From the NCBI RefSeq assembly GCF_009727055.1, contig NC_052349.1, forward strand, positions 32,651,794 to 32,715,793: a stretch of 64,000 nt of DNA, in the 5' to 3' direction. The DNA is from Benincasa hispida (Eukaryota; Streptophyta; Magnoliopsida; Cucurbitales; Cucurbitaceae). The notes beneath the pieces are model-generated. The model saw only the letters and a program-made list of their open reading frames with translations, ran no database searches and had not been told where the DNA came from. Below are positions 39,949 through 51,267 of the stretch, one piece after another. The first letter of the stretch is position 1. The number at the start of each line of letters is the position of its first letter. Position numbers and translations under genes: made by a program.

Positions 39949-40080
39949 GTGGTCAGACAACTGCTGAAGCTGGGGGGTCTGTTCAAGAAGAATTATGAAG
40001 GGATCCATACTTACCAAGTGGAGAGGGACAGTAAACTCATAATGTTTGTAAAATCATAATCTTTGTATTACTTGTAATTT
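39949..40080 (+). other. Possible last exon and 3' UTR of a further captured gene
   Basis: After an acceptor-like AACAACAG the plus strand reads [16 protein letters not shown] and a stop, then a T-rich stretch. It does not read as villin. It could be the end of a third captured gene, but the source was not recognised. Confidence 0.3.
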
Positions 40081-40324
40081 GTGTTTTCAAGGCCCGAATT
40101 ATTGTACACTTTTAATTATAATTCTATAGCATAATTTGTGGATTAAATGTAATAGATTTACAATCCATACATGAATAATATGTATAGCCACAGCGTTCGA
40201 TGATGATTTGTCATGTTATACTTTTTTACCGAAAAATGGATTTGGAAAGGGAACTTTAAAAAACGGACAATAATTGATTAAAACGGACAGATTCGGGCTT
40301 CATGTCAATTAAGAATTAAAAAAA

Positions 40325-40505
40325 AACAGGCTTTAATGTCAGTTGCAACCGACATTGAAGGCTGTATTATTGGTGTGTATTAAGCCCTTTAATGTCGGTT
40401 TAAAACCGACATTAAAGGCAACCGACATTAAAGGGCTTTAATAACACTATCTTTAATGTCGGTTGCCAACCGACATTAAAGTCCTTTAATGTCAAGCCCG
40501 AATTT
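40325..40505. repeat. Right sub-terminal repeats of the CACTA element
   Basis: At least five copies of TTTAATGTCGGTT or its complement, some as perfect hairpins (GTCGGTTTAAAACCGACATT). They mirror the left block. Confidence 0.8.
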
Positions 40506-40514
40506 CTTCTAGTG

Positions 40515-40650
40515 AATATGCTCCTACAGTAGCAATATCTAGAGAAAGGTTTTAAATAATATTCTGAACTAATTTCATATCTTCTCATGGATGAACAAAA
40601 TAATGAGTTATTGATGAAAAATCATGAATCTCGACCAACCGAAATGATAC
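40515..40650 (+). pseudogene. Continuation of the copia gag after the CACTA element
   Basis: It reads NMLLQ-stop-QYLEKGFK-stop, then YSELISYLLMDEQNNELLMK and NHESRPTEMI, the expected gag continuation. It then breaks off at 40650, where the next LTR-like region begins (TGTTCACAC). Two stops and the CACTA insertion show that this copy is dead. Confidence 0.85.
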
Positions 40651-41099
40651 TGTTCACACAAGGTTACTAGAGAAACTTGTTTCGTGGAGTTGAACTTGAG
40701 TCGATGTTGATGTTAATATTGATTTGATGTGATGTGTTTGATCTTTAGTATTTGATCCTCTAATTCTCTCTCAATTGAATGCGTAAGCTAGACTTGAAGA
40801 AGCGAAACGTGTGATGTTCTTTTGTATCTTCAGAAGATTTGTGTCTTAGTGTGCAACATCAGAGTCTAAGAGTCTTTTGATTATTGGGAGAATTCTCTCT
40901 GGGCTCTCTGGAATGTAGAACTAGTTGACTCCCACAAATGAAGAAAGCTCCTCTATTTATAGAGTTCTCTAGTGGATCCCGTGGGTTTGGGCTTGGTAGG
41001 TCCACGGGTCTGGCCCTTAGGCCCAATTAGTTAGACTTGGGTTTACTTTGGCATTTGGGCTAAAATAAGCCAATTTTTTTTGGCTTAACTGTACTATAA

Positions 41100-41960
41100 C
41101 CCAAATTATAATATCAAATTGAGCCAAATTAATTTTACTAAATCCAACGCTTGTGATGAGAACAAGTGGCGTCATTGGAATTTGTCTTCAACTTCAATTT
41201 GATACAATGTCTAACTCCTAATTGGTCCTAAATTTGATGATTTAGAATTTCGTCATTAATTAAGCAAATGACGTGCCAACTTGTGATTGACCCAAAATTT
41301 CTCATTCAACAAGTGTTCTTTTCAAAATGTATGCACTTATATGGGTGGATGAATCTAAAAAAATATAAGGTTGGAGTCGGAATTCAAATATATTTGTTCT
41401 TGAATTTGACCTCAATTGATGTATTTCAAATTATGAATTTAGTACGTAAGTTTAACTCGAATTTGGGATTTGACCAAATTTTAATTTGAGATTTTACCCC
41501 AATTGGTTAGATATTTTGAATTTGGAATAACATTTGGAATATGACCAAATTTTAATTTGGGATGGATTTTAGATGTTTCTCATAATTTGATTTGGAAATA
41601 GGAATAAGAACCTAAATTTTGATTTTACATCAATTTGAGATTTTATCCCTAATTTAATTTGACTTGAGGATAAAAGTCTAAATTTGGATGATTTATATCT
41701 AGGATAAAATTTGGAATATGCTTCAATTTTAATTTGAGATAAATTTAAGGTTTTATCTACAATTTAATGTGACTTGAAGATAAAAGCCTAAGTTGGATTA
41801 TTTGAATTTGATATGAATTTGACCCAATTTATTAGACTTGAGGATAGAAAATAATTTGAATTTGAGATAAAATTTGAGATATGCCCCAACTAGGTTGGAG
41901 ATAAATTTGAATTATATGGAAATTTTAGGTTTTTTGAATCATAATTTCAACCAAGATTTT
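41100..41960. repeat. Imperfect AT-rich repeats
   Basis: Phrases such as TGACTTGAGGATAAAAG(T/C)CTAA and AAATTTGGAATATG(A/C) recur at about 60-130 base spacing. No protein-like frame. Confidence 0.5.
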
Positions 41961-42329
41961 CTTGTCTTGGGGGCTTAATTTCAACCAAAATTTTCATCGA
42001 GCGAAATTTCATGAAGATCGCAGCTTAATTGATCTTGCCGTTAGTGGTGGAGATTGGCCGTCAGCCTCTAATTTCCTTTTTTCCTCACCCTTTTTTTTTT
42101 TTTTTTTAAACCTTGTTACAGCGTGTCGTCGGATCGTCAGCTTCTACTTTTTACCATCTTGCTCCGCACACTCCATCCCTGGCATTGGAATATAGTCCGC
42201 TGCTTGTTATCCGTGAAATGGAGGGAAGAAACAGAGTGCTGAGATTTAGGAGAGAGATGGGAGAGAGAAATAAATTGGGAAAAGAAAGATCAGATACGTG
42301 GGCAGCTTGGAGAAGGAAGGATCGGAAGA

Positions 42330-42800
42330 TTTTAGTTTTTTTTATTTTATTTATTTATTTATTATTATTTTTTATAATAATAATAATAATTATTATTTTT
42401 ATACTCTCTTTATTATTTGTTTTAGCTTTTCTTTTTTAATTACTTTTTTTCCCTTTTCTTTCTTTCTTTCTTTCTTCCCTTTTTCTTAACCCTTCTTTTC
42501 TGTTCCTTATTTTTCTTCTTTTTCTTCTTCCTTTTCTTTTTCATTTTTTTTTACCAATTTAATTTCAATTTTTTTTTCTTTTTTTTTCCCCACTTATTTT
42601 CCTCTTTTCCTTCTTTTTTTTTCCTACTTTTCTCTCTCTCTCTCTCTCTTTTTTTCAATTTAACTTTTTTTCTCTTTTTTATTTTATTTTATTTCATTTG
42701 AATTTTTTTTCAACAAATCTCTTTTAAATTTTCTATCACCATCTTTTTTCTAAAAAAAAAAACATATATATTTTAATTTGTTAACTTGCCTTTTTTTTTT
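42330..42800. repeat. Pyrimidine tract with microsatellites
   Basis: About 470 bases of T/C on the plus strand, with (TTTC)n near 42457, (CT)n near 42632 and a short (TAA)n near 42378. The open frames here are artefacts of composition. Confidence 0.75.
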
Positions 42801-42939
42801 TTCTTAACAGGATTTAAGCTCTTGTGACTTGCACTCGGGGAGTAATTGTTTCATAGCTCGCTGACCTCTACATAATTTTGCAAAAGGTGGTTTTTTTTCG
42901 CACTAGTGTCCCAATATGCGACTGCCACCTTTGCTGATC

Positions 42940-43450
42940 TTAGGGAAGACTGGTTCGTCTGGTCTAGATCATCTTAACCTTAGAGATGTCTGGATCATCT
43001 TGACCTTAGAGAAAGTTAGACCATCTTGCCCTTAGAGAGGGCCAAGTCTTCTTCTGAAGAGGGTCGGATCATCTGACCCTGCCAAATCGTCTCACCCTTA
43101 GAGAGGGTCGGATCATCTTGCCCTTAGTGAGGGTCAGATTATTTGACCCTGCCGAATCGTCTCACTCTTAGAGAGGGTCAGATCATCTTGCCCTTAGTAA
43201 GATTTGGGTCATCCTCTTCTAGAGAAGGTCGGATAATCTTACTCTTAGTGAAGGTCGGGTCATCCTCCTTTAGAGATGGGCGAATCATCTTACCCTTAGT
43301 GAAGGTCGAGTTATCCTCCTCTGGAGTAGGTCGAATCATCTTGCCCTTAGTGAGGGTCAGATCATCTGATCCTACCGAATCGTCTTACCCTTAGAGAGGG
43401 TTGGATCATTTAACCCTGTCGAATCGTCTCACCCTTAGAGAGGGTATAAG
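42940..43450. repeat. Tandem array A (GTCGGATCATCTTGCCCTTA type)
   Basis: Units of roughly 25-30 bases built on GGGTCGGATCATCTTGCCC and TTAGAGAGG recur about 15 times with variants, including a higher-order repeat with CCTGCCGAATCGTCTCACCC. Confidence 0.8.
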
Positions 43451-43800
43451 CTCAGTGAAGTATCGACAGATCTTCGGGCGTAAGCTTGGTGAAGCATCAA
43501 CAGATCTTCGGACTTAAGTTTGGTGAAGCATTGGCACATCCTTTTGAGCTCGACGAAGCATAGATGAGTCCTCCGCATTTGAGCTTGGTGAAGCATTGGC
43601 AAATTCTCTGCACTTGAGTTTGATAAAGCATCGATGAATCCTCTACATTTGAGCTTGACGAAGCATCAATGAATCCTTCGCATTCTATTGGCTTTGATCT
43701 TAGTGCGCGATCTAAGGATTCCGTCGATTTTGGCTCCAGTCTTTGACTTGAGCATTTCGTCGATTTCAAACTTAGTGCTTTACCGATTTTGATCTCCACA
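43451..43800. repeat. Tandem array B (GAGCTTGGTGAAGCAT type)
   Basis: Units of about 40 bases: GAGCTTGGTGAAGCATCGAT followed by GAATCCTCTGCATTT-like sequence. About seven diverged copies. Confidence 0.75.
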
Positions 43801-43829
43801 TTTTGTTGGCTTCGATCTAGCAGATGTGA

Positions 43830-44400
43830 TAAAACAAAACAAACTGAACCTGATCTTGCATATAAGACAAAGTTTGGTAGACCGAACGTGGAGCTCGGTA
43901 GATTAGACTTAATCGTGTAGATGAAGTGAAGTAAGGAAAACTGGACTTGATTGTGTAGTTAAGAAAGAGTTAGGCAGATCAGACTTAATCTCGTAGATGA
44001 GATAGAGCTAGGTAGATCGACTTGATCTTTGGAGATGAAGCAAAGCTCGATGAACCAGAGTTGATCTAACATATGAGGCAAAGCCTGAGAACCATAGTTG
44101 ATCTCGCGTATGAGGTAGAGCCAAATGAGTCGAAGTTGATCCTACATTTAAGGTGGAGTTGGGCGAACCGATATGAGGTGGAGTAAGACAGCCCAAACTT
44201 GATCTTGCATATGGGATGGAGCCAGATAGCTCGAACTTGGTCTCACGTATAGGATGGAACCATGAGAATCGAACTTGATCTTACATATGAGGCGAAGCTG
44301 ACGAACCAGACTTGATCTCGCATTTGAGGCGGAGCCAGGAAGACCAGACATGATCTTGCAGATGAGGCGAAACTATGAAGACCAAACTTGATGAAGCAAA
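43830..44400. repeat. Tandem array C (CTTGATCTCGCATATGAGGC type)
   Basis: About ten units of roughly 50 bases built on ACTTGATCTTGCATATGAGG and CGAAGC...GAACC. More diverged than array D. Confidence 0.75.
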
Positions 44401-44549
44401 GTCACATCTAACTTGTCTTTCTGCCAGTTGCATTGGACTTGATTTTCCATTCTCTACATCAGACTTGACTTTTCGTCTTCCACATTAAACTTGACTTTGT
44501 GACTTAAGCATGAAAATGGTATTGCAAAGTCTTCAAACTTGAGCATGAA

Positions 44550-44781
44550 GATGGAGCATCGATGAAACCTATAAATTTGAAGATGGAAGAGCATCAACGA
44601 AGCCTCTGAACTTGAAGATGGAGAAGCATCGATGAAGCCTCTGAACTTGAAAATGGAGGAGCATCAACGAAGTCTCTGAAATTGAAGATTGAGGAGCATC
44701 AATGAAACCTCTGAACTTGAAGATAGAGGAGCATCAACGAAGCCTCTGAACTTGAAGATGACGAGCATCTGAAATTAAAAA
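44550..44781. repeat. 36-bp tandem array D, left half
   Basis: Six or so units of 36 bases: GAAGATGGAGGAGCATCAAC then GAAGCCTCTGAACTTG. The array breaks where the LTR begins and resumes at 46928. Confidence 0.85.
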
Positions 44782-46927
44782 TGAAGGTGAAGTGAAGGGT
44801 CTGCAACAGAAGCGGATCGTCCTAATTCCCAAAATTTCACAGTATACTAACTTTACAGCGACATACAAAATTATTACGCATTTAATTCAGAATACAACAT
44901 GCTAAATGAATAAGAAGATTAAAAAAAAAAAAAGAGGAGACTTACCCTTGAAGAACGAAATCTTCACGTTTTCTTTTCTCTATGAAAATCACGAACACTA
45001 AAAAAAGGGGCACTATCACAAAAGAAACCTTGATATTCTCTAGATGAGAATCCAAGAGGAGTGGTGTTCTGGCTATTTTAGATTTTGAAAGGGAAGGGAT
45101 TGAGAGAGATAGGGGAAGAAGAGGAAGATCATTCAAAATCCAGAGCACCCTGTCCTCTCTGTTTATTTTCCCACACAGAAGAAGAAAACTAAAAATTCCA
45201 CCACTTACATGATTTGGAAAGAAAATAGGGATGAGGGAGTTACAACTCTCTCTCATTAATTATTTCAAAAAAATAATAAAACAAAATAACATATTTATTT
45301 CACACAAAATTTAACAATATGAATCTAATTCATATAATTAATATTTGAATCATATTCAAATATTTATTGCCTCTCATTAATATCATAATGTATCAAATAT
45401 ATTATAGTAATTATATCATATATAATTAACTTTAATTAATTATATCATATATAATTAATTCCCTCAATTAATTTGAACAATTCAAATTAATCCAAAAACT
45501 GATTCTCATTAAATCCAGTTGAGCTACCGAGGGTACCTCATGGACCTGTAGCTTCAAACTCCAATGGTACATGTATAATTAATTAAACTCTTTAATTAAA
45601 TTATTCCCATTCGTTAATTGTCGGACACTCCACTAAAGACCGACAGTTGTACTCTTCGCACTACAGATATATTTCTGTGTATATTGGATATAATCAATCA
45701 AATATAAATCACATTTATATTAAATTTAACAATATAAATCCAATTCATATAATTAATATTTGAATCATATTCAAATATTTATTTCCTCTCATTAATATCA
45801 TAATGTATCAAATACATTATAGTAATTATATCATATATAATTAATTCTCTCAATTAATTTGAACAATTCAAATTAATCCAAAAACTGTTTCTCATTAAAT
45901 CCCGTTGAGCTACCGAAGGGACCTCATGGACCTGTAGCTTGAAGCTCAAATGGTATGTGTATAATTAATTAAACTCTTTAATTAAATTATTCACCATTCG
46001 TTAACTGTCGGATACTCCACTAAAGACCGACAGTTGTACTCTTCGTACTACAGATATATTTATATGTATATTGGATTAACCAATGAACAATACAATGACC
46101 TTTCACAAATTGCTCATAAGTACAATTGGGCCAAAATTATCGTTTTACCCTTGTAGTTACATTTAACTCTTTAAGTACCACTGATCTCTCTAATGAACAA
46201 TAATTTATAGTCCAACTATGACCAAACCCCTCTCGGGCCAAAAGAGGATGTGGCGCCACATTGTTTAAGCCCTGGAATCAGCCCTTAAGGGAGCAATTTA
46301 TCTACTTGCCTCAACATTGGGGAAGGAGTGAATTCTTTCTTATGTAGCTGTGTTCCCAACTCCCCAATCAGACGAATCCCCAAAATGGTAGGTTTATTGA
46401 GTCGGCAATCTGACCACTCTCACTCATACAATCAAAGGATCACCCTGATGGGCAGGAGTTCACAACTCACTCGTGATTCAGGTCATGTTACCTATGGTCA
46501 TTTTGGTGAAATGTAAGTCTCTATGATGGACGGCGTTCTATAATGAGACTAAATATTTTGTTGTTCGGTCTTATACAAACTTCTTTGTATAGAATATCCC
46601 TACTCACATGTCTCACATAATGATCAGGATCAGATTAATTGTAACATTTATAAAAGCAGACCATACTCATAGTGTCACCAAGATAAGGTATCCAGCCTTA
46701 TCCATCCACTACATACCATTTATGTTATCACTTAAACATGATCCACCCGCATGTCTCTACGTACATGTTTAAGCTACAAGATAACCTTGGATGGTTAGTT
46801 TATTGGTTTTTGTTAATATAACTAATTTTGAAATAAAACATCACATATTTTATTACATAAATAAAATGTTGTACAATAAAATTACAAACTATAGAACCCT
46901 ACGAGATTTAGGGCATCAACCCCAACA
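44782..46927 (-). repeat. Copia-type LTR splitting array D
   Basis: On the minus strand it starts TGTTGGGGTTGATGCCCTAA and ends ...CCTTCA, like the LTR at 50172-54499. A segment of about 415 bases is duplicated inside it (from 45307 and 45722). No 5-bp duplication was found at its ends (AAAAA left, AGAGG right). Confidence 0.75.
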
Positions 46928-47270
46928 AGAGGAGCATCGATGGAGCCTCTAAACTTGAAGATGGAGAAGCATCGATGGAGCCTCTAAACTTGAAGATGGA
47001 GAAGCATCGATGGAGCTTCTGAACTTGAAGATGGAGAAGCATCGATGAAGCTTTTTAAACATGAAGATGGAGAAGCATTGACGAAGCATTTGAACTTGAA
47101 GATGGAGAAGCATCTATGCCTCTAAACTTGAAGATGGAGAAGCATCAATGAAGCCTCTAAACTTGAAGATGGAAGAGCATCGACGAAGCCTCTAAACTTG
47201 AAGATCGAAGAGCATTGATGAAGCCTCTAAACTTGAAGATGGAGGAGCATCGACGAAGCCTTTGAACTTT
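46928..47270. repeat. 36-bp tandem array D, right half
   Basis: About nine more units of GAAGATGGAGAAGCATCGAT plus GGAGCCTCTAAACTTG, in phase with the left half in type. The 83-codon minus-strand frame across 47157-47408 is a product of the repeat. Confidence 0.85.
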
Positions 47271-48356
47271 GAGCAAGTGAAGTGAAGTGAGCCATATCAG
47301 ACTTTGAAGATGAAATGCCACTTCAGATGAGTGAAGCCCCAGTGTTGAAGATAAATGATGCCTTAAACTTGAACATGAAGAAGAAACAACGAAGCCTCTG
47401 AGCTTCAAATTTGATGAAACATTGACAGATCCTTGAAACTTTAATTTTAGGAAGCATCAACGAAGCCTCCAACTTGAATTTAAAGAAGTATCAGCAAAAC
47501 TTCTAAACTTGACCTTGAAGAACATCTATAGCTGAAGATGAAAAGTCGAACTATAGATGAATGATGCTTCAAACTTGATGTAAGCAACACTCAACACTGC
47601 TTTTTTAATTAAGTGAGCGAAAAAATGATTGAATTTTTTAGGGATAACCTTATTGTACCCATCCAGCCTGTGTAGCATTGTGTAGACAACACACGTCCTC
47701 AATTTTTTGTGTTGCATCTTTACTAGGGATGAACTTCTTCAATTTGTTGTGTTTTCCCTTAATAGGGATGAACATCTTCAATTTGTTTTGTTGCCTCAGC
47801 AGGCATGAACATCTTTAATTTTTTGTGTTGCCCCCAGTAAAGATGAACACCATCAATTTGTTGTGTAGTGCTACACGTAGGGTGATTGTGGTACCCCTTT
47901 TCTATGAACCTAACTTAAATTTCTTTAAGTTGCCTACGTAACCTTGAAAAAAAGGATCAAGTCACGACGTAGTTCACAGAAAGAGATTTTTTTTTTTGTT
48001 TGGACTGAACTTAGAGTTTTCTTCAAGCTGCCTACGTGCCATTTTTTATAAATAGGGATCAAGTCATAACGTAGTTCACATAGAGTATTTTTTTTTTAAC
48101 TAAACATAAAGTGTCTTTCAAGCTGCCTACATACCCTTTATGATAAATAGGGATCAAGTCAAACGTAGTACGAATGAATAATTTTCTTTGGGTCGTTCAC
48201 ATTTTAAGCTCAAGCGGCTAAGAGCAACATGTAGTTTAGATTTTTGCGATGAGGAGCTTTTATTTTATCATGGCTTTGATCATCCTCTTCATTTGTAGGA
48301 TTCATCAATATGATGAGTTTTGGCTTCACCATCAAGGAACCTTCTGCACTTATATC
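47271..48356. other. Further decayed repeats, no gene
   Basis: Units with GATGAACATCTTCAATTTGTTGTGT (about 47720-47880) and then units of about 85-90 bases with CAAGCTGCCTACGT...GGATCAAGTCA...ACGTAGTTCA (about 47930-48180). Both resemble repeats of large plant LTR elements. Confidence 0.55.
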
Positions 48357-49596
48357 TGAAGAAATTTTGGTGAGGAGAACCTTGAGCGAAAGCGGATCGA
48401 CCAAATTCCACAAATTATCAAATATAAAGTTTACAGTAAACATACAACTAGATATGCATTTGAAATTAAATTACAGCATGCTTTAAACGGAAATAGTTTC
48501 AAGAAACATCACCTTTGAAGAACATTTCTTCGCGTTTCTCCCTCAAACAAAATCACGTCAACTTGAAGACCTTCTTCAAAATAATCTCAAACCAAAACCG
48601 GACACTACCACAGGGTTACCTTGGTATTCTTAAGGTGAGCACCCAGAAGTGGTGGGCTCTGACTATTTTGGTTTAGAGAGATAGTTTAATTTTGGAGGAA
48701 GAAGAAGAAGACACAGAATACTTCTGTCTTTTCTTTTTCTCAATCGTTTTCACCAACATAGAAGAAAAAGAAGAAAATGATTTTCTTTTATTCTTCTTGC
48801 CATAAAGAATAACCACCCCCACTAAAGTGGTGGAGAGAAAAAATGGGAAAGGGGGTTGTAACTCCCTTCCATATTGTTCAAATAATAATAATATAATATA
48901 AATAAATATGATAACTAACTTATCATATTATATTTATATTAAATTATATGTTATATCAAATATAATATATAACCTATAGTTTAATATTGTATCACATACA
49001 ATATAAATTATAGTTTGTTTTCTCTTTTACATGGAATTTAATATAAATCATATTTATATTAAATTTAACAACTATGAATCCCATTCATATAAAATATATT
49101 TGAATCTCATTCAAATATTTATTCTCTCCCATTAAGTTATAGTGTATCAAATACATTATGACAATTATATCACATATAATTAAAACAAGTTAATTATATC
49201 ATATATAATTAAATCCCTCCCTTAATTTGAACAATTCAAATTAATCCAAAAATTGATTCTCAACTAAATCCTTTTGAGCCACCAAGGGGACCTCATGGAC
49301 CTGTAGTTTGAAGTTCCAACGATTCGTAAATAATTAATTAAACTCTTTAATTACATTAGTCACCATCCGTTAATTGTCGAGCACTCTAATAAAGACCGAC
49401 AGCTGCACTCTTCGTACTAAAGATATATTTCCGTGTCCATTGGATATAACCAATCAACAGTACGATAACCCTTCACAAATTGCTCGTAAGTACAGTTGAG
49501 CCAAATTACCGTTTTTCTCCTCTAGTTACATCTAACTCCTTAAGTACCACTGATCCATCTAATGAACAATAGATCATAGTCCTACTATGACTAAAC
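48357..49596 (-). repeat. Truncated copia-type LTR
   Basis: Its left end TGAAGAAATTTTGG corresponds to the ends of the LTRs at 44782 and 50172. Shared blocks continue to about 49596, where the LTR stops before its TGTTGGGG end, cut by the next unit. Confidence 0.65.
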
Positions 49597-50171
49597 TAGA
49601 GGAACTCCTATAAAAAAGAGAACCCATGAACGGAAGCACATCGATCCAAATTCATTGTGACAGAAATACAGGCATTCGTAAACATACAAACAAGTTAGGC
49701 ATCTTCTAACAAATTACGCGATCGTGTAGTCAGTGACTAAGCGATGAAGCTTGCTGAGATACACGATCGTTTAGTGCACGCGCGTCAACATAGCTGCAAA
49801 GTATCCCATACTCAACGATCGTTACCCCCATCGTTTACACTATCTGACCAATGTTTGGTCTTCCTCAAACTAATGCGCAACTCTTTGCTTTGAAGCTTCA
49901 TCACGAGCGACTCATACTGACTCAAACACTTTGAATTACAGACTTGATAGCAAGTTAATATGCCCAAAAACACAGGGGCTCTTACAATTAAATTTCAAAT
50001 GTAAAAGAATTCAAGAACCAGAGGCAACCATCCCAGAAACTCCATTAATCCACCTCCATAAACATATTTAACACTTAAACAGAATGCAGACATGCTTACA
50101 CCCACCAAGAATGTAAATTCTATTCTATACATCAATGGATTTGGAATATCAGAACCTGGCTCTGAACCAAT
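49597..50171 (-). other. LTR tip plus leader remnant with primer binding site
   Basis: 49597-49727 repeats the first 130 bases of the LTR at 50172 (ACCCATGAACGGAAGCAC and on). 49728-50152 is leader-like DNA with CGATCG-centred motifs and no gene. 50155-50170 is the primer binding site. This looks like a deletion derivative in which only a tip of one LTR and about 430 bases of interior survive. Confidence 0.5.
50155..50170 (-). promoter_or_regulatory. Primer binding site for tRNA-Met
   Basis: The minus strand reads TTGGTTCAGAGCCAGG one base from the LTR end. Plant copia elements usually have TGGTATCAGAGCC, complementary to initiator tRNA-Met. It matches with one changed and one missing base. 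Confidence 0.7.
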
Positions 50172-50452
50172 TGAAGGAACTTTTATCAAAGATAACCCAT
50201 GAACGGAAGCACGATCGATCCAAATTCATTGTGACACAAATATAGGCATTCACAAACATACAAACAAGTTATGGATCTTCTAATAAATTACGACATGCTT
50301 TAAAAATTAAATACAAAAGGAGTGAAAGACTTACCTTTGAAGCACTCTTCTTTCACAGGTCTCTCGCTCTCGTGAAGACTCGAACCAGCAACCTCTCGCT
50401 GTCTCTATGATCGTCTATCCAATTGTCTAGTGAATCATGAACAGTCTTCTCC

Positions 50453-50855
50453 ACGAACAATCAACCTCTCAGACACCACCACTCAGTAACCTTGGTATTC
50501 TCGAATTGAGAATTCATAAGGTGTGGGCTTTATTATGAATTTAGTAGAGGGTTGGAGGAAACAACGATCGAACTCAACGACCAAGCAAGTGGGAGAATAT
50601 AATGTCTATCGTATAGACTTTGTGCTTGATCGTTTAGTAATACTCAGCAGGTACACGAACAATTAACCTCTCGGACACCACCACTCAGCAACCTTGGTAT
50701 TCTCGGAGTGAGAACCCAGGAGGTGTGGACTCTGTTATGAATTTGGTAGAGGTTGGAAGAAACAATGATCGAACTCAACGACCAAGCAAGTGGGAGAATA
50801 TAATGTCTATCGTATAGACTTTGTGCTTGATCGTTTAGTAATACTCAATAGGTAC
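50453..50855. repeat. 202-bp tandem duplication inside the LTR
   Basis: Two head-to-tail copies (50453-50654 and 50655-50855) begin ACGAACAAT(C/T)AACCTCTC and end GGTAC. They differ at a modest number of positions, mostly in the middle. Confidence 0.85.
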
Positions 50856-51267
50856 ACGATCGTTTAGGAAAAATAGGCTTGATCGTTTACACGATCGTTT
50901 AGAGAAACTTGCTTGCCATGTGATCGTTAAGTAAAAATCTACACTACCGTTTAGAGAATGGTGCATGTACACGATCGTTTAGACAAACACTTGAAGGCTG
51001 TCATGTAGTCTCTCGTGAGCTAAACGATTAGCAGTGTACTTAATGAAGCGATCCTTACCAAAACGAAAACATTTTTCATTTTATCCTTCAGTTATGAAAA
51101 CTGAATACAACCTCTCACTTTCACACACGGTTAAAGAAGAAACCACCTACAATTATCTCATAATTGTTTTAATTATAAATAAATATAATAACTAACTTAT
51201 CATATTATATTTATAACCTATAGTTTTAATATCACATCATATGTAACATTTAAACCATAGTCCTTTT

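Larger units (their letters stand above)
40651..48356 (-). mobile_element. Giant LTR-like region, probably of a Ty3/gypsy element, with tandem arrays
   Basis: The left boundary at 40651 (minus-strand ...GTGTGAACA) abuts the copia gag without any coding sequence of its own. A TATA box (TATAAATAG on the minus strand, 40960-40952) lies about 300 bases before this end, as in an LTR. Farther right come AT-rich imperfect repeats, a pyrimidine tract, and several tandem arrays. No gag or pol was recognised. Plant Tat/Ogre gypsy elements have long LTRs and internal arrays, so this is my preferred reading, but the right end is not fixed and part may be separate insertions. Confidence 0.35.

Noticed and set aside
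42940..44781. CRISPR-like spaced repeats
   Set aside because: Units are contiguous and diverged, without unique spacers, and the DNA is plant; they are tandem arrays.
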